The notes: a model not told the origin generated them from the letters alone. Shown: positions 20,884 to 33,127, counted from the first letter of the stretch. The stretch is 64,000 nucleotides of DNA from Lithobates sylvaticus (GCA_028564925.1 CM053033.1:208692642-208756641), one strand, 5' to 3'. Translations and numbers: made by a program.

Positions 20884-20937
20884 CATCCCCTGCACATGCC
20901 GATACAAGGGAAATATAGTATCTTCATCAGGGGGATG
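20884..20937 (-). ncRNA. Hammerhead ribozyme-like motif at the PLE 3' region
   Basis: Minus strand: a perfect 7-bp stem I (CATCCCC with GGGGATG) brackets CTGATGA, then a stem II made by GATAC and GTATC around a 12-base loop. The expected GAAAC is reduced to GGC before CATGTGCA. The three-way layout is therefore intact but the second half of the core is lost, so it should be inactive. This places the motif in the same element as an RT and endonuclease. Confidence 0.55.
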
Positions 20938-21815
20938 CTAATTGGATGGTGGTGCTGTCTGTTAAATACCTGGCCATCGGCCATTTTCTTGTAGTTCAAA
21001 ACATATAATTTTCCGTTGGCCATTTTCTTGTGGTTTATTACATAGACATGTCCAGCAGCCATTTTAGTGTAGTGCAAGGACATTCAAATACTCATAAGCG
21101 TAATCCCTCTCGCTAAACCACCCTAACAGGTGACTCCAACAGGACTATCTATGCTCCTTCCTGCTGAGTTTAAGTAACTTGAGGGCTAAGTCAGCCAAAA
21201 AACGAACTCCATACAATAGTGCTTGAACCCTAGATGGCAATAAGGAGCGAGCGCCCAATCCCATCCACAGATCAGCACATACAATAACATTTAACAATAA
21301 ATTGTATAAGTAAAAATATAAAAACATAAAAATCCCATAATGAGAAGCTACACTAATATCCCTAATTTTAATATCAAACCAATAAAAAATCTGAGACGAA
21401 TCCAAAGATTCTGCTTAACTCATTAAAATATACATATGTGCACACCTCCAGCTGTATAACAATAATGCTCACTAATTAAACCCTATGTTGTATATGATGA
21501 AAAGTCATAATTGAAATGCATTTGGTTACCCACCTCCATACATATGACCAATTACCACTTCATAAAAAACAGGCGGTAAAAACTTGGCTTAACCCCATAA
21601 TTGTCGCTACTACCTCACCTATAAATACCCATCACTTGAAACCAGCAGCACTAATAATCCTTTAAACCCATATCAATTTGAGCCACTTATCAAAAAAGTA
21701 TTATTTTAAAATGAACAATAAAAAATAAATGTAAATGGAAATAAACAAAAAAAAAAAATAAAAAATAAAAATAAAGATGAAAATAAAAATACAAAATTAT
21801 GTGAATTTATTTTTT

Positions 21816-22298
21816 TTAATAATTTCTAAGGAAACATTTCAAATCAAATTCCCTATTCAACCCCCTTGGTGAAAGAGACCCTAATTGGTGTATCCATGAT
21901 TCCCTCTTGCAGATTTCTCTGACAAAATTGGAACCCATCCAATGGTGCTTAGGGGCCTCAACACCCCAACATTGCATTCCCTCTGTCTTTTTTTGATGCT
22001 TGTCCCTAAAGTGGATAGACAAATAATGCTTATAATGTCCCTTTCAAATGTTTCTCACATGTTCCTCCATTCTTGTTTTCAGTGCCCTCTTGGTTCTGCC
22101 AACATATACTAGATTGCAGGGGCATTTAATTGCATACACCACCCCTATAGTGTCGCATGAAATGAAGTCCCTAATTGCATGTGAGCAGTTAGTATGGGGA
22201 TTTATAAAAGACTTCAGTTTTCTAATATTCCCTGCGACCCTTACACAACTGTAACATCTACCGCATATGAAAAATCCCTTCATGTCCCAAAACATCAA
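21816..22298 (-). pseudogene. PLE GIY-YIG endonuclease and C-terminal tail
   Basis: The first part has the zinc-like CGRCYSC motif and a CSH segment, followed by GVVYAIKCPCNLVYVGRTKR and LKTRMEEHV. This is the GIY-YIG nuclease signature with a VVY...YVG core, a catalytic Arg and then Glu. PLEs use it to nick target DNA for target-primed reverse transcription. Nearer the 3' end a second frame carries LGSLSPRGLNREFDLKCFL, the conserved tail of PLE proteins. The two parts are in different frames. Confidence 0.8.
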
Positions 22299-22529
22299 TG
22301 GCTTAACCGGAGGTGGTTCAACTACATCACCACCAGCACTAGCTTATTCCTTAAATTAGGGGCTCACTTGTAAACTATTTTGGGTTGGTCAGGTAGACTG
22401 CCACTCAGGTGGACATCTTGTTTTAAAATTTTCCAATACCTCTCAATAATTTGTTAAACTTCCCTATTTTGTACATTATAATCAAGAACAATACAGGTAC
22501 CTATATCACCATTCTGTGTTATGCTCTGA

Positions 22530-23491
22530 TCTTTATCCCTTAAGAGACAAATTTTTCCAAAAATCAGTCATATATCCTTTATCCCTAAACATTCCACAAA
22601 ATGTTTCCACTTGTGTTTCATAATCCGCATGATTTATACAGTTTTTTCTAATCTGCCCTCTTGGAATATTATTAATCCAGGGTCTGTATTGGCAGCTGCT
22701 AGTGGGAATATATGAGTTACGGTCTGTATCCTTAAAAAAGGTTTTAGTTTCTATTTCTTGAGGTGTATTAGAGATTAATAAATCCAAAAAATGTATGTTT
22801 ACCTTACTGACATCCCATGTCAAGCTAATATTTTGGTCATTGCTGTTCATGGAGTGTAATAATGATTCCATGTCTTCAACTGTTCCTCTCCATATCAACA
22901 AAAGGTCATCAATAAAGTGCCTGTATAACATCACCCTTGGGTCCAGGTTATCTACAATACCCTCCTCCTCCTATCGGGCCATATACAGATTCGCTACACT
23001 TGGCGCAAATTTAGCGCCCATAGCGACACCTTCTATCTGTAAATAAAACCTATTCTCATACCAAAAATAATTATGCTTCAAACTAAATTTTAGGCTTTTC
23101 AAAAAAAAATTGTGTTGACTCCTTCACATATTAGAATTCTTATGTAATGCCCACTTTACTGCCCTCACAGCCCCCTGTTGATCGATGATCTTATACAGCG
23201 AGGCCACATCTGCTGTGGCAATCACTGTATCCATAACTGTAACACATTCCTTCAACAGCTGTATTGTATGCTTTGTGTCTTTTAAATAGGCCTTAGTCCC
23301 TTTTACTAGGGGTTGCAAGTGTATATGAATATATTCTCCCAATCGGAAGGTGAGTGATTGTACCCCACTTTTTTATAAAAGGTGCGATCTCGCAGTGCAT
23401 TATGGGGCACTCCACGGTGGGTGAACTTGCCGCAAGCATCCCATATGTTCGCTTGTTCTATGAACAAACAAACAGCTGATGTTTGAGTCAA
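22530..23491 (-). pseudogene. PLE reverse transcriptase remains
   Basis: Blocks characteristic of Penelope RT are visible: TADVASLYKIID (domain A, where functional copies have DVxSLYTxI), LYRHFIDDLLLIWRG (catalytic FIDD box) and VNIHFLDLLI downstream. Other stretches fit the fingers and thumb. Several frames are involved and the gene is not functional. Penelope RTs are related to telomerase RT. Confidence 0.82.
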
Positions 23492-23816
23492 ATTTACAAC
23501 CCATTCCTGATAGCAACTAGTGCAGGTTTGCCGCTAATTACCAGACAAAAATTATTTCCTTATCAAAAACTACTGTATGCAGACAGCTCACATTCCTCTC
23601 CCTGCTCGTGCAGTGATTACACTACACAAGCAGAGCCTAAAGGGTTACAACTATCCTCCTCCCATGTTTTATGCTTAGAAGATTGGTGCAAGTTTGTGTT
23701 TGCAGTGTTCTTTGGTAATTCTCCCCATTGTCTTTTACATTTCCATGTTTATTTATTGTATATGGTATTAATACAAACAAATCTTAAACCTATGTTAAAT
23801 GTATCTTTGGGGTACC

Positions 23817-24785
23817 TTAACCGCTTCAATACCCACGTATAGTCATATGACGCCCACAAGGTGGATCTCCCATTCTGGGTGGGCGTCATATGACGTCCTC
23901 CCATTCCCGGCTGCCTAGGGGGGCGCGGGACCCGGTGCGCGTGCCTGGCGGCCGCGATGTCTGCCGGGCACCCGCGATTGCCCGGGAAAACAGCAGGACC
24001 GTGGAGCTGTGTGTGTAAACACACAGCTCCATGTCCTGTCAGTGGAGAGGAGACCGATGGTGTGTTCCCAGTACAGAGGAACACCGATCGGTCTCCTCCC
24101 CTTGTGAGTCCCATGTGAGTCCCCTCCCCCCACAGTTAGAATCACTCACATAGGGAACATATTAACCCCTGCAGCACCCCCTAGTGTTAACCCCTTCCCT
24201 GACAGTCACATTTATACAGTAATCAGTGCAATTATATAGCAACGATCGCTGTGTAAATGTGAATGGTCCCAAAAATGTGTCAAAAGTGTCCGAAGTGTCC
24301 GCCGCAATGTCGCAGTCATGAAAAAAAATCGCAGATAGCCACCATTACTAGTAAAAAAAAATGCAATAAATCTATCCCCTATTTTGTAGACGCTATAACT
24401 TTTGCGCAAACCTATATATAATCTATATACGCTTATTGCGATTTTTTTTTACCAAAAATATGTAGAAGAATACGTATCAGCCTAAACTAAGTAAAAAAAT
24501 AAAAAAATAAATAAATGGGATATTTATTATAGCAAGTAAAAAATATTGTGTTTTTTTTTCTAAATTGTCGCTCTTCTTTTGTTTATAGCGCAAAAAATAA
24601 AAACCGCAGAGGTGATCAAATACCACCAAAAGAAAGCTCTATTTGTGGGGAAAAAAGGACAGCAATTTTGTTTGGGTGCAATGTCGCACAACTGCGCAAT
24701 TGTCAGTTAAAACGACGCAGTGCCGAATCTCAAAAAGTGCTCTGGTAAGGAAGGGGGTGAAATCGTCCGGGGCTGAAGTGGTTAA
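23817..24785. mobile_element. TTAA-ended non-autonomous element (family A)
   Basis: Begins TTAACCGCTTCAATACCC and ends GGGGCTGAAGTGGTTAA, so the outer inverted repeats start and finish with TTAA. An internal hairpin (GTCATATGACGCCCAC with GTGGGCGTCATATGAC, 23843-23895) and a second one around 24003-24030 are present. The right half has poly-A/T stretches and the word GGTGATCAAATACCACC. The family is abundant in this window. The TTAA ends suggest mobilisation by a piggyBac-type transposase, which is inference. Confidence 0.7.
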
Positions 24786-25131
24786 AAGTCATCGACATTT
24801 TTGGTGATTTTTAAATAAGCAAGTTAATGTATGTGGATACAGACTGAGCCTCACACATTTGCTAAAAACCCAACAACTGTACTGCTTTGGCCTTCTAGAC
24901 AATATTTTTGTGAAATGAAACACCAAGGAGACTTCTTTAAAATAATTTGCATGAATGGCTAGTCTTTAGTCAATACTTCCTTTGTAGTCGCAAAGTGTTT
25001 GCAACAAGTTGAGACTGCTTCAAATTGTATTGTCTATTTGGCTTTGTAAAGGAATTCAAATATTATACAAAATCTTTGGTGTACAGAGCTGAACTCCACT
25101 CACTCATACTGCTAAGTGATTTTGGCACTTA

Positions 25132-25523
25132 TGCCCCGTACACACGGTCGGAAAATTCCGACCACAAAATCCATAGGATTTTTTCCGAAAGATTTTGTCC
25201 GACACTGGTGTTGCATACACACGGTCGGACAAAGTTTTGGAAAATCCGATCATTCTGAATGTGGTGACGTCCGTTCCGTACGACGGAACTACGTAGAGGC
25301 TAGTAGCCAAAAGCTTTGGTCTCCTAATTTGATCTGAGCATGCGTGGCACTTTGTCCGTTGGAATTCCCTACACACGATCGGAAAAAGTCTGATCGGATT
25401 TTGTTGTCAGAAAATTTGAGATCCTGCTCTCAAATTTTTTCCGTCGGAAATTCAGATGGAAAAAGTCCGCTAGAGCCCACACACGATCGGATATTCTGAA
25501 TATCCGACTGTGTGTACGGGGCA
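25132..25523. mobile_element. Harbinger-like MITE (TGCCCCGTACACACGG family), copy 1
   Basis: The ends are inverted (TGCCCCGTACACACGGTCGG and its complement TGTGTACGGGGCA). The flanks are TTA and TAA, which fits the 3-bp TWA target of PIF/Harbinger elements. The whole element is fold-back-like, with alternating TCCGAC/GTCGGA words. It has no coding capacity. Confidence 0.7.
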
Positions 25524-26145
25524 TAAGAGAACACTGAACAGTTAAGAAACCCAGTTCTAGTAGAGATCCTGATCTGCTTGGTCATGCAATAGGTGATTAC
25601 AATAATGTCTACAGCTAAGGCTATAGCATAAATCTCTGCCTAGAGTTCCACCAGGTTTTAATGGCAAGGAGAACAAGAGGGAGAGAGAAGAAAGTTCAAA
25701 CATGACAGCTACCTTATATAATTGTCATAAAGCATAATAAAGGCATGCCATTCTGTATTTTTATTGGGTATAATAAATCTGGAAAGTAAGGGGAGAAAAA
25801 TGTTTTTGTATTTCCAATGGTTTGAATCTAGGGGTTTTGTGTGACCATTATAGATTAATTGCCTGCTTTATGTACTGCTGTAATATTTCCTATATGGCAG
25901 TGTATTAGAAAAGTGTGAAAATGCATCATCTGGGAACAGTCATGTGATTCATTTTGGCAGTATGTTGCCACGTTTAATAAACCAGATGTTGTTTATTTAC
26001 ACCTCATCTAACATGTTTTTGTCCAGTCTATTTCAGCTAATATAATTGGGCCTCATGGGACAGAATAATGAAAACACAAATGAAAGCAAAATTTGCAATT
26101 CTAAATATAGACCATTAGGTCAGACTTAGTTCTGAGGCTACCACT
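25524..26145. other. Unrecognised sequence
   Basis: AT-rich intergenic DNA with no gene, hairpin or repeat boundary that I can identify. Confidence 0.35.
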
Positions 26146-26419
26146 TTAACCTCTTGACATCCACGCTATAGCTGGCATATGACGGCATATGACGGCCTCC
26201 CCTGTGCACGATCCCTGCATGCGTAGTGATCACCAAGTCAATGAGACTCACCGATCCAACCCCTTACCATGTGATCAGCTGTCAGCCAATGACAGCTGAT
26301 CACATGATCAAAACAAAAGCTCGGTGATCGTTTTTTTTTTTCTCCTCACGCTGACAGCGGAGCGGCTCATCTGAAAGGGACATCGGTCCCAAAGAGGAAG
26401 AGGCAATTATGCCTCATCT

Positions 26420-26636
26420 TTGCCACCTGACAGTGCCCACAAGTGCCACCTATCAGTGCAGACAAGTGCCGCCTATCAATTCCCACAAGTGCCACCTATT
26501 AATGCCCACAAGTGCCACCTATCAATGCCCACCAGTGGTGCCAATCAGTGCCACCTAGAAGTGCTGCCTATCAGTGTAACCGATCAGTGCCCATCACTGC
26601 CACCCATCAGTGCCCATCAATGCCACCCATCAGTGC
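26420..26636. repeat. Degenerate minisatellite (ATCAGTGCCCA...CACC units)
   Basis: About a dozen short units containing GCCACCTATCAGTGCC or GCCCACAAGTGCCACC, 12-24 bp long and variable. The array resumes after the nested element at 27301-27362. Confidence 0.8.
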
Positions 26637-27300
26637 CATTGTTGCCAACCTAACAGATTGAAATTTACTGACACGACACCCAAGATTTACTGGCACAGCC
26701 AAGTTTTTCCTGGCATTTCCAAAAGTTACAAAATTACAGTTTTAAGTACAAATTTCACTATTTAGGCTACAAACAAGTACAATATGCAATTGGCAACGTG
26801 ATTTAAGGTAGATAAATTAAGAAATATGTTTTTCGCCTTACTTTCGATATAGTAAGTAAGTAGCTCAGGGACAGGACTCAGGAGGGCAAGAAATTAGAAT
26901 GGGCGGCACACACATGAAATTGACTCTCACAGTGATACTGACAGCAGTGTGCAGCAGTCCAGAGTCACAGTGACAGTCTCTCTCCAAGCCAGGTAGTCCC
27001 TCCAGTGCAAACAGAACTGATGGTCCTCCTCCTGGCCTGCCTTGCTCCCATCCCGCAGACCCACACACAAGGCTCTGGCCGCTCTGCTTGGCTCCCTTGC
27101 ACCATGACATCACAGGATATGTTCAGGCACCGCCTCCACTAGAGCTGCCCGAAGATACTGTAGCAGGCACTTGTATGGTCCGAGCGCCACAGCCATATTT
27201 TTTACTGGCAACTTTTTCTTTTTACTGGCATTTACTAGCAGGAGAAAATTGCCTGTTTTTTACTGGCTGCCAGTAAAAAGACTGACGGTTGGCAACACTG
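26637..27300. mobile_element. hAT-like element nested in the minisatellite
   Basis: The ends are inverted (CATTGTTGCCAACC and GGTTGGCAACACTG) and are flanked by exact 8-bp copies of ATCAGTGC (26629-26636 and 27301-27308), the size made by hAT transposases. Because ATCAGTGC is also a unit of the surrounding minisatellite, the duplication is less conclusive than usual. The right end repeats TTTTTACTGGC words. No transposase is seen. Confidence 0.72.
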
Positions 27301-27623
27301 ATCAGTGCCCATCACTGCCACCTATAGGTGCCCATCAGGGCCGACTCATCAGGGTACATCAATGACGAACAAAAATTACCTGTTTTAAAATTTTATAACA
27401 AAATAAAAAAAAAATATAGAATTCTGTCTTTTTACATTTTTTTTACAAAAAAAAAAAAAAATCACAGAGGTGATCAAATACCACCAAAAGAAAGCACTAT
27501 TTGTGGGAAAAAAATTATAACAATTTCATTTGGGTACAGTGTAGCATAACCGCGCACATCAGTGCTGAAAGCTGAAAATTGGTCTGGATAGGAGGGGGGT
27601 TTAAGCGCCCAGTAAGCAAGTGG

Positions 27624-28750
27624 TTAAAGTGATTGTAAAGCTTAGATTATTTAAAAAAATAAAAATAAAAAGCATGTCATACTTACCTCCACTGCAGCTC
27701 GTTTTGCACAGAGTGGCCCGAACACCAACTTCTGGGGTCCCTCAGCGGCTCTCGTGGCTCCTCCCCACATCAGATATACCCCTAAAAGAAGCACTTTCCT
27801 AGGGGATTACCTTGCGGGCGCACTCCCGAGTCCATCATTCAGCGTCCATAGCTGCCAAATGTTTGACTCAGCCCCGCCCCCCCATCGCCCGAGCCGATAA
27901 CCCTCGGGCAGAGGGACAGCACGTCCCCGCCGGGTGAAGTTCCAGGGCTCAGGTAAGTAAAACAGGGGGGGCTGGGGGGCGGTCACTGCCAGGTATTTGT
28001 TTCACCTTAATGCATAGCATGCATTAATGTCACGTACCAGATAAGACCATAACTGTGTGGACTGCAACAGAGGAAACCCAAACGTGTATAAGTGAAATAT
28101 GAAGATGTATTAAGGGAAGTGAATAATATAAATACAACCACACAGTGCAATAAACCAACCAACAGACAGAGACCCCCAAATAACAACAGACAGATATGTA
28201 CAATAAATGCGAAATACCAGGATCATAAACGATAGCCAGGCCAGGGTCATGCACAGAGGATAAGCAGATAAACAAAAGGGCAGTTCCAGAATCAGAGACG
28301 CAAACCAGGCCAAGGTCATACATGGGGAGATCAGCAGATGGGGTAAGGAACACAGGACAGGGAGAGGATGGACGGATCAGACTGCAGCGCAGGGATGACA
28401 GGAACAGGTGGGACAGGGTAGGGACCAGGACAGGGAAACAGGCTCAGAATCACAGGTCACAAGTTCAGGGCACAGGAACAGGTTCAGAATCAGGATCAGA
28501 TCACACAGCAGCAGGTCAGGGCGTAAGGACAATACCAAGGCAAACATGTGAGTGTTTGCCGGGTATTTATATGCCTGTAATTGGTCTCAAGTGACACCTG
28601 ATTGCAAGAGGTGCCGACTGCTCCAGACCACCAGGAGACACCTGCTGGTGGACCACAGTACTGCACGCCAAATATCAGGCAGTGTCACCAGCGGATGGAA
28701 CCTTCCCTGACAATTAAGGTGAAAAACAGAAGGGTTTACAACCCCTTTTA
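27624..28750. mobile_element. TTAA-ended element (family B) split by a solo-LTR-like insert
   Basis: Left end TTAAAGTGATTGTAAAGC, right end GGTTTACAACCCCTTTTA. It shares the TTAA at 27624-27627 with the preceding family A element. Near its right side CACCTTAATGCATAGC and GCATTAAGGTG form a hairpin, which is where the insert landed. It has no coding capacity. Confidence 0.62.
28028..28712 (-). mobile_element. Probable solo LTR (fossil)
   Basis: 685 bp with TGTCA...TGACA ends and an exact 5-bp duplication ATTAA on each side (28023-28027, 28713-28717). On the minus strand it begins TGTCAGGGAAGG and has a TATAAATA box near 28565. That combination suits a solo LTR of a Ty3/gypsy-like element. A short-inverted-repeat DNA element is the alternative. 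Confidence 0.55.
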
Positions 28751-29077
28751 GGTTTGTACATATTGCAGATGTTAACACATTACATTGCAACTGCATTTAC
28801 TACACATTAGCCACAATTGGGTAGCTGGCAAACATGTAGGCGTTTATGTAAAGTGTAGTACATAGTAACAAACAATCTGAATTATTGTGGAAGTCTACCC
28901 AAAGGGTTTTGTTTTATTGTAGATACTAAGCAAGTACAGCATTTAAAGTAAGAAAGAGTTAGCCACTCTCTTAGATTAGAGCAGGGATTAATGACACAGT
29001 CCCTTTTGTGTTCCTCCTAGATCATACAGTGATGGAGATTTACTTAAACTGGAACACATAGAATCCGGTACAGGGTA
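28751..29077. other. Unrecognised sequence between elements
   Basis: No feature seen. The last four bases before the next element (CAGC at 29078-29081) are its target duplication. Confidence 0.35.
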
Positions 29078-29081
29078 CAGC

Positions 29082-29681
29082 TTATAAGGGGGCTACTTAT
29101 AATGATATACCATTTTGATAGGGGTTGAAATGAATATGCTTAACTTTCAGCTTTTGAACAAAACTGTTGTAAGTATATTCTGCAGAAAAACGGTTTTGAC
29201 CAGTATGTTGACATCAGGACGCAGCTGTTATGTGGTTTCTAACTCTGTACTTCACCAGAGGATATGAAACTAGTTAGCAGTGACTCAGGAGTTCTTGTGG
29301 TCAAGTCAGCAGGTGTGTACAGATAACAGAACTAACTGTCATACTCTAAACCTTTGCCTTGTATTTCCTGTTGCAAACTAACCACCAGCACATGACTGAC
29401 CTTTGTCCCATATTCCATATTTCAACTGAAGACTGTCACGTGACAAGAAGTTGTTAATGTATGCATATGTGTATATGTCTGATTGGTTCTTGGGAGAACT
29501 GTCCCCTCCCTCTGCATTTCCCATAAAAGAGGAACGTATTGTCTATTAAACTTTGTAACCACTTCCACTTACAAACCCGTGTATGTGTGTGTGTGTTAAC
29601 CACCGGTGAACTGGGATCTCCGCTTCTACCATCCCTGGCCTAGGCACTTAGAATACAAGAAGAAAGACGTGTACCTTTACA
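29082..29681 (+). repeat. 5' LTR of the endogenous retrovirus
   Basis: It begins TTATAAGGGGG and ends CCTTTACA, so it lacks the usual TG start but ends in CA. It contains a CATAAAAG TATA-like box (29522-29529) and ATTAAA (29545-29550) as a polyadenylation signal, which divides U3 from R. TGGTGTTCAGAAGTGGGA starts three bases after it and is the likely primer binding site. Confidence 0.88.
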
Positions 29682-30545
29682 ACTGGTGTTCAGAAGTGGG
29701 ATATCTTGTGACAGGTAAGTGATTTTGCCCTTTTTTTACCTTTTAAGGTGAATGGGTGTAAATGCTTACGCTGTCCAGATAATCGCCACGAATTTAGTTT
29801 AAAGAGGTTGTTGTGCCTTCGCGGAGGACTAGGCTGGTCCCCCGGGAGGTTAAAAGGACACGCAGGTAGTTACGTAGGTTATTTGGCTATTTAAAGAGAG
29901 TCTGACTAGGTTGGTCTGACTATAAAAAACTATTGTAAAAGAGATTATTATTTTAATCACCGGGAAGTAGCAGATTACGCCCGTGATAAAAGGTTTGGTT
30001 GAGCGGACGCCCATTAAGTTTTTTGAGAAACAAAAAGTGCACTATAAAATTGAACAAATGTATGGTTTTATAATGATCATTTAAAATAATTCTGTTCATA
30101 AGATTTACAGTATAAGACCTATAGAAATAAGTATAAAGTTTTGTTTAAGATATATATATGTATATGTGAGACTTCTTTTTCCACAGAACAGCGTAAGTAC
30201 CTAAAAATTTTAAAGAATTGTATGTTGTATAAAGTATAAGAGTTAAATGACTTCGGAATACGAAGAACCTGATTGTAGCGACATAGCTCTATCTTGTCCA
30301 CATTGTACTATAGGATTACTGTTTTTTTAAAATAGAAAATAGGTGGGTTCTATTAACCAATAGACCAGGGGGCTATTCTTGTAGATTAGGGGTAAGAGGA
30401 ATATATCCCGCCACAAAGAAAGGAACCATAAATCGAGTACTAAGGGTAAACCTTCACAGTCCCATTAGTCCATCTGATTTGACGGACCAAGCAGTGATTA
30501 CCCACTTGTGCCCACATACTAGGCATACCCTGCCCACTTTGTTAG

Positions 30546-30845
30546 ATGGGGAATTCTGCGGCCACCCCAGGATCAGACATAGGGATCCCATGCCCGTATG
30601 AATATATTAAAAACAATCTACCCGGACCACAGGTGGAACCTTTCTGGGCTCAAGTCCAGGAAAGATGCCACCAGTTAGGTATTCATGATCCGGGACCACA
30701 AGGTCCTTGTTCAGAGGAAGATTGGAAGAAAGTTAGCAAAATTTGTCAGACGCATAAGCATTCCTACCCCCCAGGTAAATCTAATGACCCTCAATACATG
30801 AAAGATTGTTATCACTCATGGAGCAAATGTTTTAAAAGATTATAG
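30546..30845 (+). pseudogene. gag-like part (matrix region), fossil
   Basis: A frame starting MGNSAATPG, with glycine at position 2 suitable for myristoylation, followed by a basic/aromatic segment with a W-rich pattern like retroviral matrix. Only this part of gag is recognisable. Confidence 0.6.
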
Positions 30846-30988
30846 AAAGAAATATGCTAAAAAGACTCCTGCAGTTAAAACAAATGTATCCGCCCCTACC
30901 TTTGAACCCCCTCCACCTTATGTCACTGTAAAAATGGACTCAGGAGAGCCTGGTCCTCGCCTACAATTATATCCCTCACTAGAACCTC

Positions 30989-33127
30989 ATGTCCTCGCAA
31001 GTAAACTCTATTGGTATAAATGGGACCCCTGTTACCCATCCCATCACTCCACCATTACCTGTAACCACTCCCGAGGGGCAACATTTGTGCGATCAGTCTT
31101 TTGCTGTGTTGACCTCTTGTCCTGTATCCCTTATGGGAAGGGACCTGTTGTCCAGTTTAAGTATCACTATTAAATTTGACAAAGAAGGGTCACTAACTGC
31201 AAGTTCCCCTTTCTGTGACCTGACTGGTCCTAAACGACACACACATAAAGGATTCTTTATGTTACTGCCCGCTACTTTAGAGACTCACAAAATCTGGGCA
31301 GAAAACAAAGGTAGCGTAGGATTTATCAACTGCACACCCTACACTCCCCAATTACGTCTCCCGCCCTTGGTATCTGATATAACATTCATTTTTTCATGCA
31401 TACCTGCAGACTCCCTATGCTACACAGTGATTGATTTGGCAAACGCATTTTTTAGCATCCCTATTGCCGAAGAGGCTCAACCTATATTTGCCCTCTCATG
31501 GGCCGGGGGTCAGTTAACTTGGTCGCGTTTATCGCAAGGGTATGTAGACAGCCCCGCCGCCTTCTCCATGGTACTCAACGAGACTGTCAAGTCTTGGACT
31601 TCCGAGCATGGGTCGGTACTAATACAGTATGTGGACGACTTGCTCTTGTGCAGTCGTTCTGCTGAAGATTGTGCGGTCGATTCAACATTACTGTTAGAAC
31701 ATCTGGCCGAAGCCGGCCACCTAGCCTCAAGGAAAAAAATACAGTGGTGTCTACCACAAGTAGAATACCTAGGATGTATTCTGGACAAGGGGACCAGGCT
31801 AGTGTCCCCCAAACGTGCCGCAGCCTTACAAGCTCTCAGTCCTCCAAAAGACAAAGCAGCTTTGTTGTCATTTCTGGGCGCAATTGTATATTGCCGCCAG
31901 TGGATTCCTGACTGTTCTCATTATGATAGTATCCTACGAGAGGCTGCCGGGTCAAACGCCCCTAAATTGATAGACTGGACAGAAGACAGAAAAAATGCTT
32001 TTGATGCTCTTATTAAGAGTTTGTCCACCGCCCCCGCCCTGGGATTGGTAGATTATGGTAAAGCCTTCCAGTTGTACTGTGTAGTTTCAGGAAAATCTTT
32101 TGCTGCAGTACTTGCACAATCTCATGGCTCGGGGTATCGCCCAGTGTCATATTTATCTAGAAAACTCCCTATCCAAGTCCAGGGCATGCCGTCCTGTCTT
32201 CAGAATGTCGCTGCCTGTGCCATGTCTGCACAGGATGCCAACAAAATAGTATTGGGACACAAAATGACACTGTACACCACTCATTCAGTTACCCACCTCA
32301 TACAGAATATGAATACACAACACATGACTTCCCAAAGACTCAGTGGATACGAGATCACTTTGTTAAATACTGACAACTTGGTACTTAAATATGTTCCGAA
32401 TAGCAATCCAGTTGTACGTTTACTACATTCCATGTTACGTTTACCACACGAACCTGATCACACACATAATTGTGTAGAAAAAGTGGAACAAGTCACTTCA
32501 CCAAGACCTGATCTTTCTGACATTCCAATTATAAATGCCGAAAATGTTTTTTTAGATGGTAGTTGTTCCCGTCCCTCTGACTCTACATTTTTAACTGGCT
32601 ATGCTGTAGTTCAGCTGCCACATACAGTACTAGAGGCAAAACCATTGCCCCCTGTTTCTGCCCAAGTAGCAGAACTAGAAGCTCTGACCAGAGCCTGTAT
32701 TCTGTTCACAAACAAGGAAGTCAACATTTATACAGACAGCAGATATGCATTTGGAGTGGTACATGATTTTGGTGTGATATGGGCCAATAGAGGATTTAAA
32801 ACAGCAGACAACAAACAGATAGCTAATTCAGAGCAGATCCTTAATCTACTGCAAGCAATTCTGCTCCCTAAAAAGGTTGCTGTTATAAAAGTAAAAGCCC
32901 ACTCATCAGACAATAGTATAGTATCAAAAGGAAATGCTTTCGCAGACAGAGAAGCAAAAAAGGCTGCTGCCAGTTCACCCAATTCACCAGCCCCTACCAC
33001 AATCTTCTTTAAAGAGCACTTCTCATCCCCTGATTTCAAAACTGTTGTGGCCCAAATGCAGTCAATGATACAGATACAGATACAGCCACAGATACAGATG
33101 TCCATTTCTGGGCAAATGAAGGTTTGA
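30989..33127 (+). pseudogene. pol-like part: protease end, reverse transcriptase, RNase H (fossil)
   Basis: In order: a protease-tail motif (PVSLMGRDLLSSL), RT blocks (VIDLANAFFSIPI, SRLSQGYVDSPAAFS, QYVDDLLLCSRS), the connection region and an RNase H with LDGSCSRPSD, IYTDSRYAFGVVHD and VKAHSSDN. The sequence style is that of gamma/epsilon-type retroviruses. Part of a broken provirus. Confidence 0.88.

Larger units (their letters stand above)
20270..23500 (-). mobile_element. Penelope-like element (PLE), degraded
   Basis: It reads on the minus strand: reverse transcriptase remains (23491 down to about 22530), then a GIY-YIG endonuclease (22298 to about 21816), then an A/T-rich 3' part and a terminal-repeat-like region that holds a hammerhead-like motif (20884-20937). 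RT followed by a C-terminal GIY-YIG domain is the defining layout of PLEs. The 5' part of the element is not recognisable, and the coding regions are broken in several places. The boundaries are approximate. Confidence 0.85.
26146..27627. mobile_element. TTAA-ended element (family A), with internal expansion and insertion
   Basis: It runs from TTAACCTCTTGACATCC to GTAAGCAAGTGGTTAA. The right part (27460-27627) is clearly the same as the right half of 23817-24785 (GAGGTGATCAAATACCACC, TTTGGGTACAGTGT). It carries a CAGTGCC-type minisatellite and a nested hAT-like element. Confidence 0.65.

Noticed and set aside
23843-23895. Hairpin considered as a microRNA precursor
   Set aside because: It is a recurrent part of an abundant TTAA-ended repeat, so a repeat-internal inverted repeat is the simpler reading.
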